Origin: G036327475 sp036327475
GTDB lineage: Bacteria > Pseudomonadota > Gammaproteobacteria > Enterobacterales > Enterobacteriaceae
NCBI RefSeq assembly: GCF_036327475.1
Contig: NZ_CP132913.1
Location: 868,001 to 932,000, forward strand
Direction of reading: 5' to 3'
DNA length: 64,000 bases
Position 1 is the first letter of the stretch. Each line of letters starts with the position of its first letter. The translations under genes were made by a program, and so were the position numbers. Shown one piece after another: positions 30,347-39,901 of the stretch. Below the pieces are notes generated by a model, which had not been told where the DNA came from, did no database searches, and saw only the letters and a list, made by a program, of their open reading frames with translations.

Positions 30347-30422
30347 TGGCGCCGATAATAGGAGTCGAACCTATGACCTTCGCATTACGAATGCGCTACT
30401 CTACCAACTGAGCTATATCGGC
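30347..30422 (-). tRNA. thrW: tRNA-Thr (anticodon CGU)
   Basis: The minus strand folds as a 76-nt tRNA with encoded CCA: acceptor GCCGATA/TATCGGC, D-arm GCTC/GAGT, anticodon loop TTCGTAA, T-arm ATAGG/CCTAT. It matches E. coli thrW closely, apart from G instead of A at the discriminator position and a G-T pair in the D-stem. It lies just downstream of proA, as thrW does in E. coli. All stems can pair, so it is probably functional. Confidence 0.9.
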
Positions 30423-30689
30423 ATCATATAGGCGTTAATCTGAGTTCACACATGTTATGCAAAACTGGGAAAAAAATCAATAAGTGCGCGCAAGTGCTAA
30501 CAATTGCAGTATCTTACCTTTTCGAGTAAGTCCCTACCACGACAACAGATTCGCCACCTCCATAACCTAAGAGCCTCGTGCCGCTCGGCAGCGTGGGTTA
30601 GCATGGCCAGACTGCTTGCGTGTATCGCAGGCGTGTTTTCCAGCGTTAGCTGTGAGGATCGCGACAAACGCGGTTTTGTTGGCCGGGAA

Positions 30690-31445
30690 ACCGTCGCAGT
30701 ACTCATGGCGGCTGAGGTTGTCGCCGTAGCCCATCCATTTGCCGTCGGTAAACAGTTTCTGGCATTGACATATACCGCTGAGAAGCCCACTTCGCGTACG
30801 AAGTGTTCCGCCGTTTGAACCGATTGGGTCAGAATGGCGTCGGAAATGCTGGGTTCCGTGATAACGAATATGTTCCACCGCCCGGTCGAGGTCGTCCACT
30901 GGCTTGACACCACTAACTTGACATCCGAATCACGGGACAGCCATGCGTCATGGTAATCGGCCTCTGTCACGGCAACACAAGTCGCGAGACCGTCAGATAG
31001 ATAGGGACGCGTGAGCCCGTCAGCGCCTGCTGTATGCCCTTTATATCGTGGCGGCACTAGTACGGTAGGTTTCCTTACCGCCGCGCAAATCACCGCGTTG
31101 CCGGTTTCAAGCGCAGCGCCGTGACATCGATGGTTAATTGGGGCGAGCTTCATGAATCACACCCACTACGTCGAGCGGTACACAGCGATAGCCCGCAGCC
31201 CAACCGCTGGCCCCTGAATAACCCAGCCCACCGGATCGGTAAGGCGATACACCTGCCGCACGTCCGCGACAATGACAATAGCGCTAAGGCGCGTCGAATT
31301 TAAAAGCAGGCGGTCTAGCAGCGCGTCGCTCAGGCCGTCACGGCGTGCCTCACCATATCCTTCGCGTTGGCGTCAAGGAATTTTGGTTACTGGCCTCCAG
31401 GCTATCAGTAACCGCCTCCAGCGCCGAAGGATTATCGTTGTTGCC
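30690..31445 (-). pseudogene. proA: proA remnant (gamma-glutamyl phosphate reductase)
   Basis: ProA is the second step of proline synthesis. The minus strand shows ALEAVTDSLEAS, LSDALLDRLLL, RQVYRLTDPVGWVIQG, VVGVIHEARPN in shifted frames, LETGNAVI, EADYHDAWLS, DDLDRAVEHIRYHGTQHSDAILTQS (in parts), TAEHFVREVGFSAVYVNA, then FTDGKWMGYGDN. The last joins the FTDG motif straight to the C-terminal KW-GYGD, so the GQFGLGAEVA segment and about 30 residues are deleted. Its 5' end is fused to proB. The next 270 bp to the tRNA hold no recognisable gene. Confidence 0.85.
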
Positions 31446-31890
31446 CACTTTGATTTAGCGGTGGCAACGGCATCATTTATTAATCACTGGCACAATGCCG
31501 TTATCCAGTAGGGCGCGCAGCGTGTTGCTGGCGTTGAGAAAACGTTCTCACTTCCATGTCGACGCGAGTCAGCAATATTCAACCAATATTGATATTTGAA
31601 AAGGAAAAACAGTTTCTCCCAAAATGAACTAAGCGGCTTTGTCCTACTGCCGCCAATAGCCGCTTGGAGGCGATGGTGACGGGCATGTCGGGATAATTAA
31701 GGTACTCTCGCCCAGCGGAAATGACGCCGAAGGTGACGATGATAATGCAGTGTCCGGTGGCGTGCAGCGGAGCACATTGGCGTACCAATTCGACAACGTT
31801 CGCACGATTAAGTGAACCAGTGCGAACCGCCGATTGAGGACACTGGTGCCTAATTTTGCCACCAGGCTCTGACCGCTGTTCGTAACGATA
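31446..31890 (-). pseudogene. proB: proB remnant (glutamate 5-kinase), 3' truncated by fusion to proA
   Basis: Pieces on the minus strand: VAKLGTSVLNRR, LNRANVVELVRQCAPLHATGH, AGREYLNYPDMPVTIASKRLLAAVGQSRL (in parts), then LLTRVDME, LNASNTLRALLDNGIVPVIN and VGNNDNPSAL in other frames. After this NDN motif (about residue 150) the reading passes directly into proA residue 30 or so. Thus the C-terminal half of the kinase and its PUA domain are deleted. Confidence 0.85.
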
Positions 31891-31929
31891 TCTGCCGTTA
31901 AGGATGTTGATTGAATGGTTACCTGCCGT

Positions 31930-32615
31930 GGGGTTCAAGCACTATGCCTGGCCAGCATAGCGCGAAACAAAGAAAAAAGTAATGGCGTGTTAGGCTGAAT
32001 GACTGTTCTTTAAACGCGTCGCAGGCTCCAGCTTCATATTCATCTTGTCGGAAAAGCCGAGAGGGCATATCGAAACCGGGGGCGAAGTAGTCGTGAAACA
32101 GACAATAGGTGTCGTTTGCAGCATATCCAGACCACTGCACACCAACACTGTCAGATACAAGAAATCGGTAACATTGCCACCACCGCTGAGCCACCACCGC
32201 TGACAGGGAAATCCAACTGCTTGATTTTATGAGGAAAGTGCTTGGACGCTTCTTCCCAGGTGTGGTTGGCCAACGTCTGTACCTGTTTCACCAGAATATC
32301 CCTTTTCAAATGCGGAAGTCGGCGATGCTGTAAAAGTGGACGACTTGTAGCCAGTCGCGCGCCGCAGCAGCGCTGTCGACATTATTCTCCATAGCGCGCT
32401 ACTCCCACAGGTTGATGTCGCGCCACATTCACATTAGGTGGTTGATTAACCTGTACCAGTGGCCAGGGCTAGCGCTGTTCAGCGCCGATTACTTTGCCCG
32501 CCGTGATGGACCCGGGCCACCAGCGTTAATGTTTCGCAGTGTTTGACCGAAGGTTTGAATAAGGTTTCGCTCGGGTTGTTTTCTGCTGCCATTGAGCATC
32601 GTCTCCAAGACGAGT
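31930..32615 (-). pseudogene. frsA: frsA remnant (YafA esterase-like protein)
   Basis: NPSETLFKPSVKHCETLTLV near 32600 is the FrsA N-terminus. QLDFPVSGGG near 32210, VCGGLDMLQT, DYFAPGFDMPSRLF and SFSLTRHYFF follow in different frames down to about 31930. A perfect 14-bp tandem duplication (32176-32203) sits inside. It lies between proB and gpt, as in E. coli where crl and phoE are also found; those two are not visible. Confidence 0.8.
32176..32203. repeat. 14-bp perfect tandem duplication in frsA
   Basis: GCCACCACCGCTGA is repeated exactly at 32176-32189 and 32190-32203, shifting the frame just before the conserved GGLD block. Confidence 0.9.
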
Positions 32616-32619
32616 TCCT

Positions 32620-32995
32620 GGAATACCAGAATGATACCTGCAAGACTAACCATTCAGCCAGTAAAAACAAACGCTAGGCTGCGCGGCGGGCGTCAGAAGC
32701 GGTGCTTGTCGCTGCGCAAGGAAATACTGTGGCAAAATGAACACGGAGTTCCAAGCAATGATTGCCGCTAACGTATTAAGCGGCTGTCACACCCTAAGCC
32801 TGCCGCAGGCTTAACGGCTTGAAGCGGCCTATACACTCATTAGCCGCCACCGGTGACGGGCGAACGCTTTGCGCAACTATTCGGTCCCTAGTGGGCAGCA
32901 AGACTACCATGCACATGTCTTTGAAGGCAGTAGGGCTATCCCGAACTAGGGTGCTTCTCTCTAGTAGCAGAAGGACTATTTGCGCCAGAGGTGAT
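32620..32995. other. Spacer between frsA and gpt, nothing recognised
   Basis: About 375 bp with no family matches on either strand and no clear regulatory element. Confidence 0.35.
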
Positions 32996-32999
32996 ACAA

Positions 33000-33410
33000 A
33001 ACGCCCATATACAAAACGCTGCTAAATCCAGCTATTCTGCGGCATATCGATGATGTAATCACCCATCAGCGGTCAGCCGGTCGGTTTGTCGAAAACAGTG
33101 ACAAAATGCGCCTTAGGATACATCTCGCGAATCGCTTTGGCAGTCTCACCGGTCTCCACCAGATCATCAATCACGATAAATCCGTCGCTGCCCCTTCGCG
33201 CGCTTGACACGTTCAAATCGCGCTAGCTGTCGTGATCATAGCTGGAGATGCATGCGGTATCCATATGGCAAATATCCAGCCCGCTGGCCAGCAATGCGCT
33301 CGGCACAAAACCGCCGCGGCTGACCGCGATAATTTTCCTTTCCATTGTTCAACGAATAACAGGCGTTTAGCCATGGTACACATATAGACTTGCACATGCA
33401 CAAGGCGACG
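33000..33410 (-). pseudogene. gpt: gpt remnant (xanthine-guanine phosphoribosyltransferase)
   Basis: Gpt salvages xanthine and guanine. The minus strand has AKRLLFVEQWKGK near 33370, then IIAVSRGGFVPSALLA and HMDTACISSYDHDS in shifted frames, then FIVIDDLVETGETAKAIR, MYPKAHFVTVF and GDYIIDMPQNSWI down to about 33010. The PRPP-binding motif DDLVETG is still readable. Several frameshifts. It is divergent from pepD, the E. coli arrangement. Confidence 0.85.
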
Positions 33411-33615
33411 ATATTAAGTCGGCTTAAAAAGTCTCTGGGCAAAGGGGTTGGCGGGGTTATAGAGATGTGGCCGTCTAAATACCAGCACCCCTTTTAACCT
33501 CAGTAGTTTTACACCCTACTAAAATAAAGTAGTATTCTAGGTTGACTCGGGTTATTCCGTCACTGGCCGCTCACCGCCGCCAGTGCGGTTTTTACGACAT
33601 AACAGGAGTTCTATT

Positions 33616-35073
33616 GTGTCTGAATTGTCTCAACTCACGCCCCAGCCGCTGTGGGATATCTTCGCCAACATTTGTGCAATCCCACACCCCTCATACCATG
33701 AGGAAGCGCTGGCCACGCATATTCTACAATGGGCGCAGGGAAAGAAGCTGTTTGCTGAACGCGATCAGGTAGGCAATATCCTGATTCGCAAGCCGGCAAC
33801 ACCGGGTTATGAAAATCGCCGTCCGGTGGCGATGCAAGCACACCTGGACATGGTGCCGCAGAAAAACGGTGATACTGCTCATGATTTTACCCAAGATCCC
33901 ATCCAGCCTTGGATAGACGGCGAATGGGTCAAAGCGCGTGGCACGACACTCGGCGCAGATAACGGTATCGGCATGGCGTCGGCCCTGGCGGTGCTGGCCG
34001 ACAATAGCGTGGAACATGGTCCGCTGGAAGTGCTACTGACCATGACCGAAGAAACCGGTATGGAAGGTGCTTTCGGCCTACAACCTGGTTGGCTACAGAG
34101 CGAGATCCTCATCAATACCGACTCCGAAGAAGAAGGCAAAATCTATATGGGCTGCGCCGGCGGTGTTGACTTCAAAACCCAACTACCGCTCAGCCGCGAA
34201 ACGGTGCCAGCCAGATATCACCAGGTGCGGGTGACCTTGACGGGTTTAAGAGGCGGCCACTCCGGCGGAGATATCCATCTGGGGCTTGGCAACGCCAATA
34301 AGCTACTGGCCCGCTTCCTGGCGGATTTTTGCGCTATGCTGGACATTCGTCTGCTGGATATTAACGGTGGGACGCTGCGCAACGCCATTCCGCGCGAAGC
34401 GTTTGCTATCCTGGCGCTGCCGCGTGAGGATGTCGACACCCTGCGCGCCCAGGCGCTCGCCTATCTGGTGATGATTGAAAGAGAATTGGCGGTCGAGAAA
34501 AAGCCGGTGCTGGACGTCATCGACAGCCAGCATGACGGGCAGGCACTAACCAAAGCCTGCGGCGACCGACTTATCGCGTTACTCCACGCGATGCCGAACG
34601 GCGTTGTTCGGATGAGCGATGACGCGAAAGGCGTCGTAGAAACCTCGCTAAATGTCGGCATAGTGTCGACGGATGCCGATAAAGCCGAAATTCGCTGTCT
34701 TATCCGCTCGCTTATCGACAGCGGCAAGTTGCAAGTTGAAGGGATGCTGCATGCGCTGGGACGACTGGCTGGCGCCACTACGGTTGCTAAGGGGAGCTAT
34801 CCCGGATGGAACCCTGACTCTAACTCGCCGGTGATGCATGTAGTGCGCGATACCTATCGACAGTTGTTTAATAAAACGCCCAATATTCAGGTCATCCATG
34901 CGAGTCTGGAATGCGGGCTGTTCAAGAAACTCTATCCCGATATGGATATGGTTTCCATCGGGCCGACCATTACCAGTCCGCATTCGCCGAATGAACAAGT
35001 GCATATCGGGAGCGTTGACCGATACTGGACGCTGCTGACTGCGCTGCTAAAAGCGATTCCCGTCAAGGCGTGA
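33616..35073 (+). CDS. pepD: Aminoacyl-histidine dipeptidase (peptidase D)
   Basis: PepD is a cytosolic M20 dizinc dipeptidase. The 485-residue protein is family length. Metal-site and catalytic motifs are seen: MQAHLDMVP, RGTTLGADNGIGMA, LTMTEETGMEGAFGL, DSEEEG, RGGHSGGDIH and SIGPTITSPHSPNEQVH. The frame is open 11 codons further up, but the GTG at 33616 (VSELSQLTPQPLWDIF) is the conserved start and follows AACAGGAG by 8 bp. It is divergent from the dead gpt. Fully intact. Confidence 0.95.
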   Translation: MSELSQLTPQPLWDIFANICAIPHPSYHEEALATHILQWAQGKKLFAERDQVGNILIRKPATPGYENRRPVAMQAHLDMVPQKNGDTAHDFTQDPIQPWIDGEWVKARGTTLGADNGIGMASALAVLADNSVEHGPLEVLLTMTEETGMEGAFGLQPGWLQSEILINTDSEEEGKIYMGCAGGVDFKTQLPLSRETVPARYHQVRVTLTGLRGGHSGGDIHLGLGNANKLLARFLADFCAMLDIRLLDINGGTLRNAIPREAFAILALPREDVDTLRAQALAYLVMIERELAVEKKPVLDVIDSQHDGQALTKACGDRLIALLHAMPNGVVRMSDDAKGVVETSLNVGIVSTDADKAEIRCLIRSLIDSGKLQVEGMLHALGRLAGATTVAKGSYPGWNPDSNSPVMHVVRDTYRQLFNKTPNIQVIHASLECGLFKKLYPDMDMVSIGPTITSPHSPNEQVHIGSVDRYWTLLTALLKAIPVKA

Positions 35074-35194
35074 TCCAGCCCGCCGCTGGCCTGGTAGCTG
35101 GCGCCGAACACTATCTTTACGCAGTCTATCAACTTGCCATTATGGGTCAGAGGGTGGGGTTTTCACCGCCTATGCCTGAGGTGTATCGCCAGTG

Positions 35195-35990
35195 GCCGCT
35201 ACGGGCCTAAATGGGGGTTCCGCTCCTCTTCCCAATGCAGCAGCAATTGATGTTCCAGTTGCCGAACCATTACGTGACATGTAATCCAATTAGCCGAACG
35301 CCGGGATCGCCGCGGCGCTGTTCCCAGGCCTGATGCGCGATGGCTATCCCGTTTATTGGGCCGCGGCCAGAATAATCTCCTCTCACGCTTCCCAGAGGGT
35401 GATACGCCAGGGTGCGTTAATACAGTGCGAGCGTCCCCAGACTACCCGACCGAATTTGTTAAATTGGCGCCGTCGGCGCAGGTGATAAGCCCCATCTCGC
35501 TGAATTTTTGGCGGTCACCCTTCAGACGCCCAGGTTCTTCGCCAGCGGCAGTCGCAGCAAGAACGCTGGTATGGCAGCGAGGGTAAGGACATGTTAGCTA
35601 TTGGGTTTATTGGAATCGGAGGCGACTTCGCTAAAAACTAACCGGTGCTACGCCAGCCGAGGCCGATTAGCCGCAACTCATCGGCAATCTCCTGACAGAT
35701 GGTGCGCTATCAAGGCGCTGGAACCATCGCAGCAATCGCTGTCGGTAACGTCCATAAACGCCTCATCCAGCGATAGCGGTTTGGTGAGCTAGGTATAGCA
35801 GGTGAAATGGAGCAGATGTGATCCGAAGCCTCTTTATGCACCGCCATGCGGCCAGGGATTACCGTCAGATGGAAGTAAGGTTTTAGCGCCATGGTTGTAG
35901 ACATGGCGCTATACACACCATAGATAATGTCGCTAGCGATAGGAACTATCCTAACAGTTATTGCGCTATTAATATCAAATTCCCCCAATG
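35195..35990 (-). pseudogene. dinB: dinB remnant (DNA polymerase IV)
   Basis: DinB is the Y-family translesion polymerase. The minus strand shows AMALKPYFHLTVIPGRMAVHKEASDHI (in parts) and PLSLDEAF-DVT near 35780-35740 in another frame, then remnants of the little-finger domain ending GVRLIGLHVT near 35290. The DMDCFFAAVE start is not readable. It lies between pepD and yafJ, consistent with E. coli order. Heavily frameshifted. Confidence 0.75.
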
Positions 35991-36183
35991 ATTACGATCG
36001 GGTACATGGTTATTCGGGCGCTAAGCTGATGATTCACGGTGATCGCCACTTGAGCTATGTGGAAAATGCGTTGATCAATGGCCAGGCGCAGGTAAAAATT
36101 AATATTTTCCGTTTTGCAGAAATATGCAGCGCCACTACTATTCGAACAATTATAAATTCTTCGGAATAATATCCATTCCGGCG

Positions 36184-36596
36184 CTACCCGCTGCCAGGTT
36201 TCGTTACCAAGTCATCTACCGGGTGGAAATCGATTTCCATATCCTGATCGAGCAAAGTGGCTTTGCCGAACAGGGTGCGCCGGGTTATCCAATAGAGATT
36301 ACTTGAACAATGCCCCATAACGTAGCAGCCGTCGACAAGCGTCACCCTACCGCGATTAGCCTGGCGAATACGGGAGACCACTGTGCAGGATTTGATAGGA
36401 TAATCGTGCACTAAACGGGCGATGAACGAATTAATGCTGGGCAACGGTCTTGAACGTATGGCAGCCCAATCCCTCAAGGTGCCTCCTATGCAGTCCTTGT
36501 GCAGTCCGGTCCAGCAGCTGCGCTATACCAGGGCCGAAAATACTGAAACAAATATCTGTTGGTACATTAGTGCTCATTGCCGAATAATTCACCCAT
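36184..36596 (-). pseudogene. yafJ: yafJ remnant (class II glutamine amidotransferase-like)
   Basis: The start at 36596 reads MGELFG where the family has MCELLG: the N-terminal nucleophile Cys2 is Gly. After a frameshift, STNVPTDICFSI continues, then ARLVHDYPIKSCTVVSRIRQANRGRVTL, which runs in frame directly into VDGCYVMGHCSSNLYWITRR (both shown in part) and ATLLDQDMEIDF. About 110 central residues between these blocks have been deleted without breaking the frame. Confidence 0.85.
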
Positions 36597-36616
36597 GCTC
36601 CTCTTCTGTCGATTCC

Positions 36617-37213
36617 CTACCGGATTGGCTTACCCCGCGTCGCCATTTCTTTCTCGATGAGCAGTATTAGGATATGAATGACCTTGATATGGATTTCCTG
36701 GATCCGATCGGCATAACCGAAATGGGGGACACGGATTTCTACATCCGCGCTGCCAGCTATTTTACCACCCTCCTTGCCGGTCATGACGACAACCCGCATC
36801 CATTTGGCGCGCGCGGAGTCAATGGCGCGGATAATATTCACCGAGTTGCCAGAAGTGGAAATACCGACCAAGACATCGCCCCGATTACCCATCGTTTCAA
36901 CATAACGGGAAAAGACCTGCTCATAACCAAAATCGTTGCTCACGCAGGAGAGATAGCTGGGATCTGAAATGGCGACAGCAGGATAGCCCGGGCGGTTTTC
37001 GCGATAGCGGCCGGTTAATTCTTCGGCAAAATGCATTGCGTCGCAGTGGGAACCGCCGTTGCCACAGGAAAACACTTTGCCGCCGGCCTTAAAAGTATCG
37101 GCAATCAATTTGGCCGCATCTTCAATAGACTGGATATGGCGCTCATCGCTAAGGAAATTTTGCAGAGTTTGCAGGGCTTCGTTAAGCTCCTTACAGATCA
37201 AATCCTGATGCAT
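36617..37213 (-). CDS. gmhA: Phosphoheptose isomerase (sedoheptulose 7-phosphate isomerase)
   Basis: GmhA makes D-glycero-D-manno-heptose 7-phosphate, the first step to the heptose of the LPS core. The 198-residue protein has the SIS fold motifs FSCGNGGSHCDAMHFAEELTGRY (in parts), ISTSGNS, VMTGKEGG and the HFGYADRIQEIHIKVIHIL helix with the zinc-site His. The C-terminus is about six residues longer than usual (ATRGKPIR). It precedes the dead yafJ. Intact. Confidence 0.95.
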   Translation of the reverse strand: MHQDLICKELNEALQTLQNFLSDERHIQSIEDAAKLIADTFKAGGKVFSCGNGGSHCDAMHFAEELTGRYRENRPGYPAVAISDPSYLSCVSNDFGYEQVFSRYVETMGNRGDVLVGISTSGNSVNIIRAIDSARAKWMRVVVMTGKEGGKIAGSADVEIRVPHFGYADRIQEIHIKVIHILILLIEKEMATRGKPIR

Positions 37214-37576
37214 GGGGGTCGTCCCTCACTCAAGGCTGGCAAATGGATGAATTTTCCGCCCGCAGTTTACCGGAATTCCCCTATTGCGAGAAGCGCCGTT
37301 CAGGCGGTAGTTTTGCGCTATCTCATAAAAGAGGCAGACAATAAGTCTATTTGTAATTGTACCACATAATGGTACAGGGAGGGCATGGTCATGGCGCATG
37401 GGGCGATGAAAACAGATAGGAGTCCCGCCCCATTTATCACTTAACGCGCTAATTAGGGCCACCCCACCGTTTTCGTGCCTGCCAACGCCCGAACGATCGC
37501 TGGAGCGTGCACCGTAGTTTAGGCAAAAGCCGCGCGTCACTAAGGAGGAGGGGCGGCAGGAGCGGCGCGATATTAT
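37214..37576. other. gmhA upstream region with a palindrome; fadE absent
   Basis: In E. coli fadE is divergent from gmhA; nothing of fadE is recognisable here. The region should hold the gmhA promoter. A perfect 7-bp inverted repeat with a 5-bp spacer (TGTACCA-CATAA-TGGTACA, 37358-37376) lies about 145 bp upstream of gmhA. It is operator-like, but I cannot name a regulator. Confidence 0.4.
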
Positions 37577-37579
37577 TTG

Positions 37580-37912
37580 ATTAGCACCTCCATCGAAATT
37601 CTGATGGTGATGTCATCGCTGATGTTTGGCACGAACTGCCCCATTTTAAATTCTGAACGCGAAACCCACAGCGGCTTTTGGCCGTCGGATGTCCGCCCTG
37701 TTTATTCAATCCTGTTTATTCAAAACTATATCCAATATCACCGAATGGTAATGGTCAAATTGCCAAAGTTGGCGGTGGGGTGATTCCACGAGAACAGCAG
37801 CGAAGTATGATTGGGATTCAAATAGTAGATTTTCGTTTTTATCTGGGCGGTACCCGAAGCTAGCAGCAGCCCGCTGGCCACCGGCAACAATGTCTTTTCA
37901 TCACAATCATAT
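37580..37912 (-). pseudogene. YceI-family periplasmic protein remnant
   Basis: From about 37910 on the minus strand: KKTLLPVASGLLLASGTAQ (a signal-peptide-like start in one frame), YYLNPNHTSLLFSWNH, then, after a deletion of the middle, VSRSEFKMGQFVPNISDDITIRIS and a stop. These are the first strand and last strands of the YceI lipid-binding beta-barrel. An imperfect 14-bp tandem repeat (13 identical) is at 37697-37724. Confidence 0.7.
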
Positions 37913-37940
37913 CCGCCATATTGCCGAAATGACCTTCATC

Positions 37941-37962
37941 ATGAAGGCTTTATGAAGGCTTT
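37941..37962. repeat. 11-bp perfect tandem duplication
   Basis: ATGAAGGCTTT is repeated exactly at 37941-37951 and 37952-37962, upstream of the YceI remnant. Confidence 0.9.
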
Positions 37963-38119
37963 CGGTGGGGATTGTTACTGAATATATTTATTGACTATAT
38001 TCAATAATAATTTTAACCAAAATCGTTACGGACATTTAGCCGTCTACACGTCTTGATTATCTATTATCGCCAGCATGTTATACTGGCACAAAATTCGGCT
38101 ATCGGGAATCATATTAGCC

Positions 38120-38745
38120 ATGAGTACCCCGCTTATCCCGCAAAGTAATTCTCCGTCCTAGGCACTACCACCTTTACATAGATGCGCGCTAGCGCAACGC
38201 CATCAGGCGATTAACCTTCCTCAGGGTTTTCCCAATTTTGACGGTCCCGAGTATTTGAAATCCTGGCTGGCCTGGCACGTCAGCCAGGGCGCTAATATGC
38301 CCTGACACAAAGGCCGACATGCGCCGCATCGCGCTGTAACCCCAGCGTTCCGCGTTGACTGGCGCAGTTCGGCGAAATATTGAGCAATCGTACTCGATTG
38401 GTTGTCCTTAATTTAATACGTTGCATAGTCGTATTGAGCGATGAAGTCTACGGCGGCCATCACAGAGCATGCTGGCGCATGACCTCCTTCGGCAAGACTT
38501 ATCATATGACCGGATGGAAAAAGCTATTGTGTGTCGCCGCCACCCCTGAGAGGCGCACAAAATTCATCAATACCCAACCTTTGCGGTCAATATCCTGTGA
38601 GCTGGCTCTCGCCGATATGCTTCGCCAGGGGCCGGCTACTGGTAGACGTTGCCGGCGTTCTACCGCCAGTGGCGCGCCACCTCTACCCGTTCATGGCCGA
38701 CATGATAATGACGGTGCCCATCGGCAATTCTGAACATTTATTATA
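38120..38745 (+). pseudogene. ybdL: ybdL remnant (methionine aminotransferase)
   Basis: The plus strand shows STPLIPQSNS near 38120, HQAINLPQGFPNFDGPEYLKSWLA, VSQGAN, FRVDWRS, NRTRLVVLN, LSDEVYG, SSFGKTYHMTGWK (with the PLP-binding lysine) and CELALADMLRQ. All are blocks of the class I aminotransferase YbdL in order, but the centre (about 80 residues) is missing and the frames differ. The gene ends before the C-terminal domain. Confidence 0.75.
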
Positions 38746-38749
38746 GCGG

Positions 38750-39010
38750 TACGTCACGTCGTCGAGCTGCACCAGTAAGAAACGATTTCACCGTGTCGGC
38801 TTGGGTCGTAATGACCGCACAGCCGCCTTATACCATAGCGCCTACCATCGGCCTGTGCGCCGCGCCCATTGTACAGCCATGCTACTACACGCGTTTCTGG
38901 CAGGGCATTGACGGCCGCTTCCATGGCAAAACCGGCGGTAAACATTTCCGGCAGTACAAGTTCCGTTCAGTTTTGACATCAACCCCGGATAATGCAGCTA
39001 GCGCCCACCG
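38750..39010 (-). pseudogene. yafV: yafV remnant (omega-amidase, nitrilase family)
   Basis: The minus strand reads LAALSGVDV, then LPEMFTAGFAMEAAVNALP, the nitrilase first catalytic-Glu region of YafV, then RRYGIRRLCGSV in shifted frame. Only about 85 codons from the N-terminal third remain. In E. coli yafV borders this region too. Confidence 0.65.
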
Positions 39011-39405
39011 TGACTAACTACATCATAATTAGCCGTTTTGATGGCCTCCATCGCTGCCGGGTTGTGCGTCAGCACCATGGCTATAGGACGGCCAACGACA
39101 GATCGCGGTGGCTGAACTCCTGGCGGATTCACCAAAACTGGCCAGGGAGCTGTATTCATAGAGCGGATCCATCGACATGTGTCTTTCCGGATAACTGGCG
39201 GCGCCACGATAGAAAAGGAACTGTTTTGAACACGAGTCCCCATGCAGAACATGCCTTTCGGCCCCTTCTTCATAATTCCAAATTGCACTACGATACGAAC
39301 TTGCCAAGGCCAGCCGGCATACGGGGCTTTCCAGCATAACCGATAAGATCGCGTGGATAATTGGCGTTGAAAGCGAAACTTTTTTCGGTCGTGTCACTCA
39401 TTGTC
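39011..39405 (-). pseudogene. puuE: puuE-like allantoinase/polysaccharide deacetylase remnant
   Basis: NANYPRDLIGYAGKP near 39370 is the start of PuuE-type allantoinases. NYEEGAERHVLHGDSCS, ASYPERHMSMDPLYEY, then NPAAMEAIKTANYDVVSHG follow in three frames, covering the conserved N-terminal half including the SHG metal-site histidine. The C-terminal half is missing. A family member with an unknown substrate; the gene symbol is by resemblance only. Confidence 0.65.
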
Positions 39406-39714
39406 AGTTCTTTTTTGTGAGCCGATGTTTTAGTTTGGTCCTGCGGGGTTAATTCTTTTTGTGTCGGAAAATTGCGCACAGAAGCGGTAAATTCAGCGCT
39501 GCCAGCGCCTTAACGATGACCGGTACTCCCGCCGCTCATGCCATTATATCACGTCGCTGCTGCCATCTGCTGCGCAAAACTCAGAGTGAGCAATGGCCAC
39601 GTAACAACAGTACGATTGCCCATTACGTCACGGTTTGCGTTTGCGCTGCGCGATTAAGACTATCGAGACAAATGAGGTAGAGACAGGGACAAGGACGAAG
39701 ACAGTATAAATGGT

Positions 39715-39793
39715 TGACGGTTCGAATGAGATTCGAACCCGCGCTTCCCGGCGTGACAGGCCGGTATTCTAATCGACATTACCACACCGCACC
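39715..39793 (-). pseudogene. aspV: Degenerate tRNA-Asp (aspV position)
   Basis: The minus strand keeps the acceptor start GGTGCGG, the anticodon arm CCGGCCTGTCACGCCGG (anticodon GUC) and a GCGGGTTCGAATC T-arm, but the D-arm contains an insertion (TGTGGTAATGTCGATTAGAA against the usual TAGTTCAGTCGGTTAGAA) and the 3' acceptor strand is unpaired, ending in CCGTCA. It lies next to dnaQ, where E. coli has aspV. A second, normal tRNA-Asp is at 46743. Confidence 0.85.
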
Positions 39794-39901
39794 TGTGCTT
39801 TGTCTGGAAAGCGAGGCGAATAGTACAGCTGAGTAACGTCAGTGCCTTTCATGCGCGACAAAATTGTTTACTGATAGCAGTACACTGCGTTCATTTTAGC
39901 C

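Noticed and set aside
30423..30690. Possible second proA N-terminus downstream of the proA end (a PANKTAF-like run)
   Set aside because: The resemblance is short and in the read-through of a dead frame, so it is not enough to claim a duplication or permutation.
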